Shown: positions 61,660 to 63,649, counted from the stretch's first letter. The stretch: DNA of 64,000 nt from Paracentrotus lividus (GCA_940671915.1 CALNVZ010003433.1:31495441-31559440), one strand, 5' to 3'. The notes: generated by a model not told the origin, from the sequence alone. Translations and numbers: made by a program.

Positions 61660-63649
61660 TGAACGGTTTTTTTGTTATATTGAATGGTTTTACCTGTGTT
61701 AAAATGAATGGTGAAATCGACTGCCTTGTTGCGCTAGCGCGTAAACAGTAAAATGGTGCGCACAACAATAGATACGCGGACCAACAATATACGTCACAAT
61801 AGCTTAATTAGCACCAAAAGTTTGACAAACATTGGCAAGATAAAACCAGATTAGGCCATTACGTCAATCCCTCGTTTGCAAGCCTACCCCCAGTTCGAGA
61901 GCTGAGCTCAGGTGTCGGACCCCTTAATAAAAATCCTCGTTTGAAACTATTTCCAATCACTATTGGCCCTGCATGGCCAATAATCCCTGTTATCAACTTT
62001 GCAACTCCACAGGCCAGCTTGAGCGTTGAGCCAGGGGTAAAAGATAAACAACAGCTGGGATGTTACGTAATAGTAGCTCTGCCTATGAGTAGGCCCTTAA
62101 AAATAAAGTGATTGTATTTGATATATTTCAAGTTTTCACGGCATATTATATTTAGAAATCAAATGTTAATTCGTTTCAATTTCAAACGAAGAAAATCGAC
62201 CTCGGAATAAGGAAGTACAAGAATAAAAAACTAATAAAAATGTATCGATACAGACATCTTGATCGTTAAATGTAAACAATGTTGGCCCCCAGCTGTGACC
62301 TTGGGTGACCACTGCTTGGACCGAGGTCAAGGAACAGATGTTTTTAGATAGATATCTGATTGAGGTGTTTGTCACACCAGGGTCTCCTCTCACGTCCCTG
62401 GTCACACTTGGAAAAGAGAACTAATAGTGTTGCAAGAAGGGGGTATACTGTCTTCAAACGGACTGCGTTCGTCATGGCAAGGTCAAAGATCTAGGGGTCT
62501 ATTTACTATAATAAAGTGCATGCATCTATTAATGCAACATTACTGACTATGTGAACTCCAATTACTAAATTTATCCCTCGTGCACATCTGTTTCAACTCG
62601 GCCTACGGCCTCGGTGAAATAAATGTGCCCTCGGGATAATTTAGTATTTGTCGTGCTCATAATCTAGTATGTTGCATTGTAGAGCATGCACTATTTATAT
62701 AATGTAATTCGCTTCACAAATTGTGAATATATGCTTTCATGGAAATTATGGTAGCATAAAGTTTGTGCCAATGTCAAAGCTCTGATACCTTATTACTCAT
62801 ATTTTGACTATTCATATGTGTCATGTAGGCCCAATAGTTCTACTAACGGTAATTATCCCAGTGCCAGAATTGTAGAACACATGTTAATTAATTCTATATG
62901 ACATTCTCGCTAGGCATGTACATGTACTTTGAGGTGTCTGATCTAGGATCAGGGTCTAGTGATGGTGACTTTGCCTGGCTGGTCAGCGAGCATTTCTCAC
63001 CTTCATCTGGGACATGCGTTTACTTCTGGTACCATATGTATGGAACAGGCAAGTTATACTGTTTTGATTTTTTTCTTATTTAATCATTTAAATTTCCACT
63101 TTCAACATTAAACAGAATACAGTTTTGACCTTAACCTGGAAGACTTCATTTAATATTTTATATTCTTCCTTTTTAATGTTGACTTTCTCTTTGAATGATA
63201 TGTTTTCACTGCTGATATTTCATTCCAATTTATCTTCATTTATTTCATCCTTTGTTGATACTTTGTCAGTGATACATCTTTCTTTCCTAAAAAAATTAAT
63301 TGTTTTCAATTAGATATATATTTCTGTTTGGTTTCCCAGATGAAAGGATATCCAGTTTGGTGGAGACCTCTAACTGCTAAAGTATTTTTTTTCTAAAATG
63401 ATTATGTAAAAATAAATTGTTTACTTTTGTTTCATAATGGTTTAATAAATTTGTTCATTCTTATATTCATTGGATACAATAATTGGTAAACAAGTAAAAT
63501 TGCATTCACCGTCAACAGGTATAGGTGATCTTAATGTTTATACACTGGACTCTACTGGGGGTGCAACACTAATATGGCAGATGACTGGCGATCAGGGTGA
63601 TGTTTGGCTAAGAGGGGAGGCCCTAGCCATAATTAACGATGAGTATCAG
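2783..63649 (+). CDS. Giant MAM/LDLa multidomain extracellular protein gene (MALRD1-like), 56 exons seen, both ends outside the window
   Basis: Seen: 56 exons, each with AG before it and GT (once GC) after it, whose phases fit throughout and give 3,119 codons without a stop. The protein is a string of 17 complete and two partial MAM domains, each with the pattern CxFE, C.W, DDFDW, GTGP..DHT, FWYHMYG, W..G and GDIAIDD..C, plus LDLa domains after MAM 12, 13 and 14. Short Pro/Thr-rich linkers occur in exons 29 and 44. Known: MAM domains are extracellular, about 160-170 residues with conserved cysteines, and serve adhesion or protein binding; LDLa domains bind calcium and ligands; the combination is typical of MALRD1-like proteins. 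Inferred: a secreted or membrane-anchored cell-surface protein. Signal peptide, membrane segment, promoter and both gene ends are not in the window, so orthology to a named gene is not settled. Confidence 0.88.
3311..3484 (+). CDS. MAM 1, N-terminal exon
   Basis: Phase 1-1 exon. A short linker ([14 protein letters not shown]) precedes [19 protein letters not shown] and [11 protein letters not shown], the usual start of a MAM domain. The donor is gtatat. Confidence 0.87.
3845..4104 (+). CDS. MAM 1, middle exon
   Basis: Phase 1-0 exon. It encodes [23 protein letters not shown], then [20 protein letters not shown] and RTGDQTNEW. The acceptor is atttttag and the donor gtagac. Confidence 0.87.
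4593..4683 (+). CDS. MAM 1, C-terminal exon
   Basis: Phase 0-1 exon. It encodes [19 protein letters not shown] followed by YSEGPCPPT. The acceptor is tatcttttag and the donor gtaagt. Confidence 0.88.
4821..5889. mobile_element. Foldback element, 1.07 kb, copy 1
   Basis: It begins aaacccctta caaaaagtttcgc-like and ends with gcgaaattttttgtgagggg. The arms mirror each other over several hundred bases (gtactttagttattcctga, agaatatcagaatatggaga and their complements). Inside are further inverted and direct sub-repeats. TA next to both ends suggests a TA target. There is no coding capacity. Copy 2 is at 57788. Confidence 0.8.
6167..6316 (+). CDS. MAM 2, N-terminal exon
   Basis: Phase 1-1 exon. 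It encodes [20 protein letters not shown] followed by DW. The usual GTGP..DHT stretch is diverged here ([16 protein letters not shown]). The acceptor is taattttcag and the donor gtaaaa. Confidence 0.86.
6573..6838 (+). CDS. MAM 2, middle exon
   Basis: Phase 1-0 exon. It encodes [30 protein letters not shown] and the end TTAYQ. The domain core is WYHIDAVD rather than WYHMYG. The donor is gtaact. Confidence 0.87.
7359..7449 (+). CDS. MAM 2, C-terminal exon
   Basis: Phase 0-1 exon. It encodes [20 protein letters not shown] and [10 protein letters not shown]. The usual IAIDD is changed to ITIDE. The acceptor is ctcgtatctag and the donor gtaaat. Confidence 0.87.
7920..8057 (+). CDS. MAM 3, N-terminal exon
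   Basis: Phase 1-1 exon. It encodes [20 protein letters not shown] followed by W and [15 protein letters not shown]. The acceptor (taacgtgtaag) has a poor pyrimidine tract, but phase and homology support it. The donor is gtaatt. Confidence 0.83.
8596..8730 (+). CDS. MAM 3, middle exon a
   Basis: Phase 1-1 exon. It encodes [22 protein letters not shown] and [11 protein letters not shown]. It ends right after the WYHMRG core, an intron position different from the usual plan. The donor is gtagga. Confidence 0.86.
9143..9373 (+). CDS. MAM 3, fused middle b and C-terminal exon
   Basis: Phase 1-1 exon. It runs through [16 protein letters not shown] and EYQ directly into VVITAIVD and VGDIAVDD without the usual phase-0 intron. 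The acceptor is ataaatcag and the donor gtaggc. Confidence 0.86.
9756..9899 (+). CDS. MAM 4, N-terminal exon
   Basis: Phase 1-1 exon. It encodes [20 protein letters not shown] followed by DW, and [11 protein letters not shown]. The acceptor is ttcattctag and the donor gtaaat. Confidence 0.87.
10097..10356 (+). CDS. MAM 4, middle exon
   Basis: Phase 1-0 exon. It encodes [38 protein letters not shown] and the end VDVYDFR. Its last ~10 bases and donor (ttcagg/gtaaga) are the source of the minisatellite that follows. Confidence 0.87.
10357..10930 (+). repeat. Intronic minisatellite built from an exon-intron junction, ~53 bp unit, 10 intronic copies
   Basis: The unit reads ttTCAGGGTAAGATATG, then about 35 bases ending in gtgtaatggttactyga. 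The first unit begins with the end of the MAM 4 middle exon and its donor. Ten further copies follow in the intron; seven keep GTAAG and three have drifted to gttag or gctaag. Each copy sets an acceptor-like tttcag directly beside a donor-like ggtaag. Confidence 0.9.
11458..11542 (+). CDS. MAM 4, C-terminal exon
   Basis: Phase 0-1 exon. It encodes [20 protein letters not shown] and YEGECQ. The acceptor is tttttctgtag and the donor gtgact. Confidence 0.87.
11897..12043 (+). CDS. MAM 5, N-terminal exon
   Basis: Phase 1-1 exon. It encodes [20 protein letters not shown] followed by DW, and [14 protein letters not shown]. The acceptor is ttttatag and the donor gtaagc. Confidence 0.86.
12529..12680 (+). 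CDS. MAM 5, middle exon a
   Basis: Phase 1-0 exon. It encodes [19 protein letters not shown] and [19 protein letters not shown], then stops early compared with other middle exons. The acceptor is cactcttccag and the donor gtatag. The next intron is 2.1 kb and holds a Helitron-like element. Confidence 0.86.
13330..14757 (+). mobile_element. Helitron-like (HINE-type) non-autonomous element, copy A, with ~140 bp internal tandem repeats
   Basis: The 5' end is a hairpin (atgcctccgcc...ggaggcat) preceded by a T run and followed by a CCGT microsatellite. About eight diverged ~140 bp repeats follow, each with a run like gataacttaagaac and most with ggtcaaaggtc. The 3' end has the hairpin gaccgtgcgcggtc, about 11 bases before a terminal CTAG next to T. 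A 3' hairpin just before CTRR is the known Helitron signature, and internal tandem repeats are known of HINEs; no Rep/helicase is present. Assignment is inferred from structure. Copies B and C lie at 36299 and 43223. Confidence 0.6.
14782..14974 (+). CDS. MAM 5, fused middle b and C-terminal exon
   Basis: Phase 0-1 exon. It encodes [20 protein letters not shown], then [18 protein letters not shown] and DGVCEDS with no intron between. The acceptor is cacttttacag and the donor gtattt. Confidence 0.86.
15280..15520. mobile_element. piggyBac-like MITE, 241 bp, TTAA target duplication
   Basis: TTAA at 15276-15279 and 15521-15524 flanks inverted ends CCCTTTGTATACTAAG and CTCAGTATACAATGGG (14 of 16 match). 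TTAA duplication with ends starting CCC fits piggyBac-derived MITEs. There is no coding capacity. Confidence 0.65.
15905..16045 (+). CDS. MAM 6, N-terminal exon
   Basis: Phase 1-1 exon. It encodes [20 protein letters not shown] followed by DW, and [14 protein letters not shown]. The acceptor is gaccttctag and the donor gttagt. Decayed copies of its 3' half lie in the next intron. Confidence 0.87.
16094..16275 (+). pseudogene. Two decayed tandem copies of the end of the MAM 6 N-terminal exon, inside the intron
   Basis: 16094-16195 repeats the exon end from gcggggcttcccct through agcagatca, the aatacc before the donor, and the downstream gagtaatcaaacac. 16198-16275 is a third, weaker copy (tttccccttcc, ttagatgatacc, attaagtaat). 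The donor-like site (cagggttagt) is altered in both. This looks like an old tandem duplication of the exon border. Confidence 0.7.
16414..16679 (+). CDS. MAM 6, middle exon
   Basis: Phase 1-0 exon. It encodes [40 protein letters not shown] and the end NGDGMT. The acceptor is ggtttacag and the donor gtgagt. The following 2.0 kb intron carries a MITE and a possible microexon. Confidence 0.87.
17313..17345 (+). other. Candidate 33-nt optional microexon
   Basis: The 33 bases lie between a good acceptor (atattttgttttacag) and a strong donor (gtg/gtaagg). They are in frame between two phase-0 borders and would add [11 protein letters not shown]. Aligned MAM domains do not need these residues, so it is either an alternative exon or chance. 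Confidence 0.3.
17947..18311. mobile_element. TIR MITE, ~365 bp, with ~28 bp ends
   Basis: The ends ggcca(n)attgtttggttgtc and gacaaccaaacaat(n)ggcc are nearly perfect inverted repeats containing A or T runs. Inside are GGTCGGTCGG motifs at both sides and long T and A runs. There is no coding capacity; the superfamily is not determined. Confidence 0.75.
18723..18807 (+). CDS. MAM 6, C-terminal exon
   Basis: Phase 0-1 exon. It encodes [20 protein letters not shown] and VLDQICP. The acceptor is attcacttgcag and the donor gtaagt. Confidence 0.87.
19131..19301 (+). CDS. MAM 7, N-terminal exon
   Basis: Phase 1-1 exon. A linker ([14 protein letters not shown]) precedes [20 protein letters not shown] followed by W, and [12 protein letters not shown]. 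The donor is gtaaat. The last 12 bases with the donor recur at 20033. Confidence 0.87.
19302..20910. repeat. CT-rich minisatellite in two ~745-800 bp higher-order blocks
   Basis: Units of about 29-31 bp read like ctctaacccacacacaccctccctctttct, many in alternating pairs. The whole array occurs twice: block 1 from about 19290 to 20032 and block 2 from about 20033 to 20845, each with the same order of variant units. Block 2 begins with a copy of the end of exon 20 and its donor (ctacgggcacag/gtaaat). The long open frames across it are repeat artefacts. Confidence 0.9.
21035..21294 (+). CDS. MAM 7, middle exon
   Basis: Phase 1-0 exon. It encodes [40 protein letters not shown] and the end SSQDYE. 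The acceptor is tatcacccag and the donor gtatgg. Confidence 0.87.
21512..21605 (+). CDS. MAM 7, C-terminal exon
   Basis: Phase 0-1 exon. It encodes [20 protein letters not shown] and DSSSTCPVQ. The acceptor is tgttttgtag and the donor gtaagt. Confidence 0.87.
22389..22520 (+). CDS. MAM 8, N-terminal exon
   Basis: Phase 1-1 exon. It encodes [20 protein letters not shown] followed by DW. The GTGP..DHT stretch is replaced by [12 protein letters not shown]. The acceptor is cactcttacag and the donor gtaaga. Confidence 0.85.
22773..23307. mobile_element. piggyBac-like MITE, 535 bp, TTAA target duplication
   Basis: TTAA at 22769-22772 and 23308-23311 flanks ends starting CCCTATA and ending TATAGGG. 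The similarity continues further in (gtgtca, then atgctgcc facing ggcagcat). No coding capacity is seen. Confidence 0.6.
23675..23925 (+). CDS. MAM 8, middle exon
   Basis: Phase 1-0 exon. It encodes [37 protein letters not shown] and the end GNDVE. The acceptor is tatattttacag and the donor gtaata. Confidence 0.86.
24343..24433 (+). CDS. MAM 8, C-terminal exon
   Basis: Phase 0-1 exon. It encodes [20 protein letters not shown] and FGACPSP. The GDIAIDD motif is changed to GSAMALDE. The donor is gtacaa. Confidence 0.85.
24800..25015. repeat. Degenerate repeat with recurring ttKgtctaa..cca words
   Basis: Words such as cacttggtcc, ttttgtctaagtccca, ttttgtctaatgtcc and cacttggtctaa recur every 15-20 bases, and a small hairpin gacatgg...ccatgtc sits inside. 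It looks like part of a dispersed intronic repeat of unknown family. Confidence 0.4.
25095..25232 (+). CDS. MAM 9, N-terminal exon
   Basis: Phase 1-1 exon. It encodes [20 protein letters not shown] followed by W, and [14 protein letters not shown]. The acceptor is catcattttcag and the donor gtgagg. Confidence 0.87.
25619..25741 (+). CDS. MAM 9, middle exon a
   Basis: Phase 1-1 exon. It encodes [20 protein letters not shown] and [11 protein letters not shown], ending just after the core like MAM 3 and MAM 18. The donor is gtaaca. Confidence 0.86.
26142..26366 (+). CDS. MAM 9, fused middle b and C-terminal exon
   Basis: Phase 1-1 exon. It encodes [31 protein letters not shown], then HIITFEAI and [11 protein letters not shown] without the phase-0 intron. 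The acceptor is tttctttttag and the donor gtgagt. Confidence 0.86.
26657..26845 (+). CDS. MAM 10, N-terminal exon
   Basis: Phase 1-1 exon. A Pro/Thr linker ([15 protein letters not shown]) precedes [20 protein letters not shown] and [14 protein letters not shown]. The acceptor is taactctcag and the donor gtaggc. Confidence 0.87.
27085..27121. repeat. Perfect 17-bp-stem hairpin
   Basis: The arms aaaggacttgtcagata and tatctgacaagtccttt are exact reverse complements around a 3-base loop. Related words (acgagttgtcagat at about 27007) lie nearby, so this may be part of a small foldback element. Confidence 0.7.
27200..27230 (+). repeat. Possible tRNA-derived SINE fragment (B-box-like word)
   Basis: gctgggttcgaatcccagc matches the tRNA T-arm with B box GGTTCGAATCC and pairs as a stem. 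No convincing A box or complete tRNA fold is found upstream. Confidence 0.3.
27350..27523 (+). CDS. MAM 10, middle exon a
   Basis: Phase 1-1 exon. It encodes [20 protein letters not shown] and [19 protein letters not shown], ending at GVT before the W..G segment. The acceptor is gtatttctcag and the donor gtatat. Confidence 0.86.
27848..28030 (+). CDS. MAM 10, fused middle b and C-terminal exon
   Basis: Phase 1-1 exon. It encodes [33 protein letters not shown] and [10 protein letters not shown] with SDGPCPEL. The acceptor is caattattacag and the donor gtaagt. Confidence 0.87.
28322..28459 (+). CDS. MAM 11, N-terminal exon
   Basis: Phase 1-1 exon. It encodes [20 protein letters not shown] followed by DW, and [13 protein letters not shown]. 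The acceptor is tctctcttgcag and the donor gtatat. Confidence 0.86.
28625..30287. mobile_element. Tandem-repeat-carrying transposable element with 9-bp inverted ends (second family)
   Basis: It begins gtccccgcc followed by a hairpin (gaacgagttc) and a GTGTGT/CCGT microsatellite, and ends ggcggggac. Between are about eight ~150 bp repeats, each with catccgatttcgattttgtt, gatatagcactaggtgagg and a tgacctttgacctt run. No coding capacity is seen. The layout mirrors the Helitron-like elements at 13330 and 43223, but the sequence is different; the superfamily is not determined. Confidence 0.6.
30427..30673. mobile_element. piggyBac-like MITE, 247 bp, TTAA target duplication
   Basis: TTAA at 30423-30426 and 30674-30677 flanks ends CTCTTTGCCTGCCA and TGGCGGGCAAAGAG (13 of 14 match). 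There is no coding capacity. Confidence 0.65.
30881..31006 (+). CDS. MAM 11, middle exon a
   Basis: Phase 1-1 exon. It encodes [20 protein letters not shown] and [12 protein letters not shown] 11 is the only domain here split over four exons. The acceptor is cctgaacag and the donor gtaagt. Confidence 0.85.
31370..31455 (+). CDS. MAM 11, middle exon b
   Basis: Phase 1-0 exon. It encodes [20 protein letters not shown] and TMRSFT, the strand region after the core. The acceptor is cgtgatttag and the donor gtaagt. Confidence 0.83.
31939..32098 (+). CDS. MAM 11, C-terminal exon
   Basis: Phase 0-1 exon. It encodes [28 protein letters not shown] and [15 protein letters not shown]. Diverged, but it keeps the LDD and terminal Cys. 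The acceptor is cattctctag and the donor gtattg. Confidence 0.86.
32497..32786 (+). CDS. MAM 12, fused N-terminal and middle exon
   Basis: Phase 1-0 exon. It joins [25 protein letters not shown] and GPTFDHTTG directly to [20 protein letters not shown] and [12 protein letters not shown]. The usual phase-1 intron at the GTG border is missing. The donor is gtaagt. Confidence 0.86.
33045..33155 (+). CDS. MAM 12, middle exon b
   Basis: Phase 0-0 exon of 37 codons. It encodes [30 protein letters not shown] and TTQYR. The acceptor is gctatttgtag and the donor gtaggc. Confidence 0.85.
33630..33828 (+). CDS. MAM 12 C-terminal exon with LDLa 1
   Basis: Phase 0-1 exon. It encodes [20 protein letters not shown] and NGACSG, then an LDLa module from FTCTDGSQ to [17 protein letters not shown]. 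The calcium-binding DC.D.SDE is intact, but only four of six cysteines are present: C1 and C3, which pair in LDLa folds, are both missing. An extra Cys lies before DIAIDD. Confidence 0.87.
33902..34132. mobile_element. Possible short TIR MITE
   Basis: atactgta at the left faces tacagtat at the right, with ttcgcgcg and gcgcgaa as further facing words. The inverted ends are short, so this is a weak call. Confidence 0.3.
34449..34715 (+). CDS. MAM 13, fused N-terminal and middle exon a
   Basis: Phase 1-1 exon. It encodes [20 protein letters not shown] followed by W, then [15 protein letters not shown] and [12 protein letters not shown] in one exon. DDFDW is lost. The acceptor is taacgcacag and the donor gtaagt. 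Confidence 0.85.
35037..35453. mobile_element. Foldback (palindromic) element, ~170 bp arms
   Basis: 35037 to about 35205 reads back in reverse complement from about 35453 to 35285: gcatgcttc, gcacttttgtgaagga-like, gaggctgtgcaggaattcgc and aaagacaaaataaaccaaaag all have partners. There is no coding capacity. Confidence 0.75.
35480..35909 (-). mobile_element. LINE (non-LTR) reverse transcriptase C-terminal fragment with flanking ~110 bp direct repeats
   Basis: On the minus strand the middle part encodes [12 protein letters not shown], then in another frame [15 protein letters not shown], the C.CG...TMEHLL..C zinc-knuckle style of LINE reverse transcriptase tails. The frame shifts between these parts. 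A ~110 bp segment (tgaggatatgagctttctct...) occurs on both sides at 35480 and 35800, so part of the copy has been duplicated. Confidence 0.6.
35970..36097 (+). CDS. MAM 13, middle exon b
   Basis: Phase 1-0 exon. It encodes [32 protein letters not shown] and NQHM. The acceptor is tttgttaccag and the donor gtattg. The following intron is the largest seen, 8.3 kb. Confidence 0.84.
36299..36536 (+). mobile_element. Helitron-like element, copy B, 5' fragment only
   Basis: It has the same 5' hairpin, CCGT microsatellite and first internal repeat (aggtcaaaggtcaaaggtc) as copy A. It stops exactly at the left end of DIRS copy 1, and the rest is not found beyond that element. Confidence 0.6.
36548..36723 (+). 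repeat. DIRS copy 1, left inverted terminal repeat
   Basis: It begins aatcacatgaccctctctta and pairs over ~175 bp with 42804-42983. The left tip (ttacttcaat) before it has no partner at the right end. Confidence 0.85.
37905..38840 (+). repeat. DIRS copy 1, gag-like repeat type A, three ~310-320 bp units
   Basis: The word cacttrgggatgagagtc recurs at about 37905, 38213 and 38535. Each unit ends with the ggctatcccttgggatacgc stretch. The region is rich in Pro, Gly and Tyr codons. Confidence 0.85.
39440..40240 (+). repeat. DIRS copy 1, gag-like repeat type B, about five ~160 bp units
   Basis: Units carry ttggtggtttgtgccttcgg, ccctatccctcgggcttcgc and gtcacacgacactggcctgg. Copy 2 has only about two such units at 54410-54720, so the array differs in number between copies. 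Confidence 0.85.
42654..42748. repeat. DIRS copy 1, internal complementary region (ICR)
   Basis: It reads as the reverse complement of the element's right tip joined to its left tip (gattattgaagtaaattagt, then the remaining tip sequence), bordered by ggtaagagagggtcatgtg in inverted orientation. This is the diagnostic DIRS arrangement tied to a circular intermediate. Confidence 0.88.
42804..43014 (-). repeat. DIRS copy 1, right inverted terminal repeat and right tip
   Basis: It pairs with 36548-36723, then extends ~30 bases (ctcgtaaata...ttactaat) without partner at the left end. The end at ttactaat is shared with copy 2. Confidence 0.85.
43223..44257 (+). mobile_element. Helitron-like (HINE-type) element, copy C, with ~150 bp internal tandem repeats
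   Basis: It has the 5' hairpin atgcctccg...cggaggcat with changed inner stem, a short CCGT run, six ~150 bp repeats with gataactcaagaac and ggtcaaaggtcaaaggtcac words, and the 3' hairpin gaccgtgcgcggtc before a terminal CTAG. It is intact at both ends and non-autonomous. Confidence 0.6.
44410..44614 (+). CDS. MAM 13 C-terminal exon with LDLa 2
   Basis: Phase 0-1 exon. It encodes [20 protein letters not shown] and FSSCSL, then a complete LDLa module: [20 protein letters not shown] and [16 protein letters not shown], with six cysteines and the DC.DYSDE calcium motif. The acceptor is tcatgatatag and the donor gtatgt. Confidence 0.9.
45241..45497 (+). CDS. MAM 14, fused N-terminal and middle exon a
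   Basis: Phase 1-0 exon. It encodes [20 protein letters not shown] followed by W, then [19 protein letters not shown] and [12 protein letters not shown], up to TTCT. The N-terminal intron is absent, as in MAM 12 and 13. The donor is gtgagt. Confidence 0.86.
45812..45976 (+). CDS. MAM 14, middle exon b
   Basis: Phase 0-0 exon of 55 codons. It encodes [29 protein letters not shown] and the end TTSDYQ. The initial Met is internal to the protein. The acceptor is gatacccccag and the donor gtacat. Confidence 0.85.
46446..46695 (+). CDS. MAM 14 C-terminal exon with linker and LDLa 3
   Basis: Phase 0-1 exon. It encodes [20 protein letters not shown] and FLNCPLSDQ, a linker [16 protein letters not shown], then LDLa with six cysteines ([20 protein letters not shown] and [17 protein letters not shown]). 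The usual Asp before the fifth Cys is Gln and SDE is ADE, so calcium binding may be weakened. Confidence 0.89.
46971..47084 (+). CDS. MAM 15, N-terminal exon
   Basis: Phase 1-1 exon, shorter than usual. It encodes [20 protein letters not shown] and [11 protein letters not shown]. The acceptor is taccattgcag and the donor gtaaga. Confidence 0.84.
47493..47734 (+). CDS. MAM 15, middle exon
   Basis: Phase 1-0 exon. It encodes [40 protein letters not shown] and the end DGRIQ. This is a diverged MAM. The donor is gtagga. Confidence 0.85.
48094..48202 (+). CDS. MAM 15, C-terminal exon
   Basis: Phase 0-1 exon. It encodes [30 protein letters not shown] and ETISS. IAIDD is changed to VALDG. The acceptor (ttctttggaaag) is weak, but the phase fits. 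The donor is gtaaga. Confidence 0.78.
48887..49027 (+). CDS. MAM 16, N-terminal exon
   Basis: Phase 1-1 exon. It encodes [20 protein letters not shown] followed by FDW, and [12 protein letters not shown]. The acceptor is ccatacttag and the donor gtaagt. Confidence 0.87.
49170..49600 (+). mobile_element. LINE (non-LTR) reverse transcriptase 3' end fragment
   Basis: The left part encodes [12 protein letters not shown]. The right part encodes [17 protein letters not shown], then [19 protein letters not shown] and [10 protein letters not shown] before a stop. This is the common LINE tail (RWTD.IK..TGLS...A.DR..W). A short atcgatcgatcg run follows as a 3' tail. The fragment is truncated and frame-shifted. 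Confidence 0.7.
49722..49978 (+). CDS. MAM 16, middle exon
   Basis: Phase 1-0 exon. It encodes [40 protein letters not shown] and [11 protein letters not shown]. The acceptor is ttatttacag and the donor gtaagt. Confidence 0.87.
50140..50877. mobile_element. piggyBac-like MITE, 738 bp, TTAA target duplication
   Basis: TTAA at 50136-50139 and 50878-50881 flanks nearly perfect ends CTCTAACTAGGCCGGGG and CCCCGGCCTAGTTAGAG. The inside is GC-rich near the ends and AT-rich in the middle. There is no coding capacity. Confidence 0.75.
51129..51219 (+). CDS. MAM 16, C-terminal exon
   Basis: Phase 0-1 exon. It encodes [20 protein letters not shown] and FYPGACPVL. The acceptor is aatgtgttcaag and the donor gtaagt. 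Confidence 0.86.
51388..51525 (+). CDS. MAM 17, N-terminal exon
   Basis: Phase 1-1 exon. It encodes [20 protein letters not shown] followed by W, and [14 protein letters not shown], close to consensus. The acceptor is gtttttttcag and the donor gtatat. Confidence 0.88.
52005..52202 (+). CDS. MAM 17, middle exon
   Basis: Phase 1-1 exon. It encodes [40 protein letters not shown] and MVWTQN, ending inside the W..G segment. The acceptor is cttttttgcag and the donor gtatgg. The next intron is 7.8 kb. Confidence 0.86.
53686..54300 (+). repeat. DIRS copy 2, gag-like repeat type A, two ~320 bp units
   Basis: The word cacttagggatgagagtc recurs at about 53688 and 54008. Copy 1 has three such units. 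Type B units follow at about 54410-54720 (two). Confidence 0.83.
57209..57302. repeat. DIRS copy 2, internal complementary region
   Basis: gattattgaagtaaattagt joins the complements of both element tips as in copy 1, bordered by inverted ggtaagagagggtcatgtg. It is nearly identical to the copy 1 ICR. Confidence 0.88.
57355..57566 (-). repeat. DIRS copy 2, right inverted terminal repeat and right tip
   Basis: It starts tcagaatgaagatatatgcc and pairs with the left end at 52355-52530. The tip ends ttactaat like copy 1. Confidence 0.83.
57788..59926. mobile_element. Foldback element, copy 2, interrupted by another transposon
   Basis: It has the same ends and arms as 4821-5889. Without the nested 1.07 kb insertion (58732-59803 plus target duplication) its length is about the same as copy 1. 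It is flanked by TA. Confidence 0.8.
58732..59803. mobile_element. DNA transposon (non-autonomous) nested in the foldback element
   Basis: The inverted ends GGTCATGTGTCACAAGTTGGG and GGCCACATGTCATGAGTTGGG match at 16 of 21 positions, with weaker similarity further in. The foldback copy's sequence ggatat/caat is split with ATAT repeated on both sides (58728-58731 and 59804-59807). No recognisable transposase. Confidence 0.7.
60049..60201 (+). CDS. MAM 17, fused middle b and C-terminal exon
   Basis: Phase 1-1 exon. It encodes [40 protein letters not shown] and IGSCPRA. It has an extra Cys (DHCEW). The acceptor is atcgctgtgtag and the donor gtaagt. Confidence 0.86.
60437..60672 (-). mobile_element. 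tRNA-derived SINE with ATT-repeat tail
   Basis: On the minus strand the head at about 60665 carries an A-box-like tagcgcaatcggttagagcg and a B box within gtgagttcgaaacccggc. The body ends taccctgggtaaataaaact, followed by an ATT microsatellite tail (60408-60436). This is the known layout of tRNA SINEs. Confidence 0.75.
60953..61093 (+). CDS. MAM 18, N-terminal exon
   Basis: Phase 1-1 exon. It encodes [20 protein letters not shown] followed by DW, and [13 protein letters not shown]. The acceptor is taaatatggtag and the donor gtaagt. Confidence 0.87.
61617..61656. repeat. Poly(A) tract, ~40 bases
   Basis: This is an uninterrupted A run inside the MAM 18 intron. No retroposed gene or SINE body is recognised directly before it. 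Confidence 0.8.
62508..62702. mobile_element. Palindromic MITE, ~195 bp
   Basis: The outer arms (ataaagtgcatgc...atgcaacat / atgttgcat...gcatgcactat) and inner arms (aaatttatccctcg...ctcggcc / ggcctcg...cgggataattt) fold almost the whole sequence back on itself around tac. There is no coding capacity. Confidence 0.75.
62914..63048 (+). CDS. MAM 18, middle exon a, with GC donor
   Basis: Phase 1-1 exon. It encodes [20 protein letters not shown] and [11 protein letters not shown], ending after the core like MAM 3 and 9. The donor is acag/gcaagt, the typical strong GC-AG donor; no GT site fits the phase. Confidence 0.85.
63519..63649 (+). CDS. MAM 18, middle exon b (last exon in window)
   Basis: Phase 1-0 exon. 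It encodes [33 protein letters not shown] and the end DEYQ. The donor is gtatta. The C-terminal GDIAIDD exon is not in the remaining 351 bases. Confidence 0.86.

Larger units (their letters stand above)
2868..63518. other. Introns longer than 300 bases in which little or nothing is recognised
   Basis: Nothing recognised in 2868-3310, 3485-3844, 7450-7919, 8058-8595, 9374-9755, 11543-11896, 12044-12528, 18808-19130, 21606-22388, 23926-24342, 25233-25618, 25742-26141, 27524-27847, 31007-31369, 31456-31938, 32099-32496, 33156-33629, 44615-45240, 45498-45811, 45977-46445, 47085-47492, 47735-48093, 48203-48886, 51526-52004, 63049-63518 and the tail 63650-64000. Simple sequence only: an ATT run at 4398-4436, a pyrimidine tract at 7190-7345 and a C run at 9009-9023. 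Confidence 0.6.
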
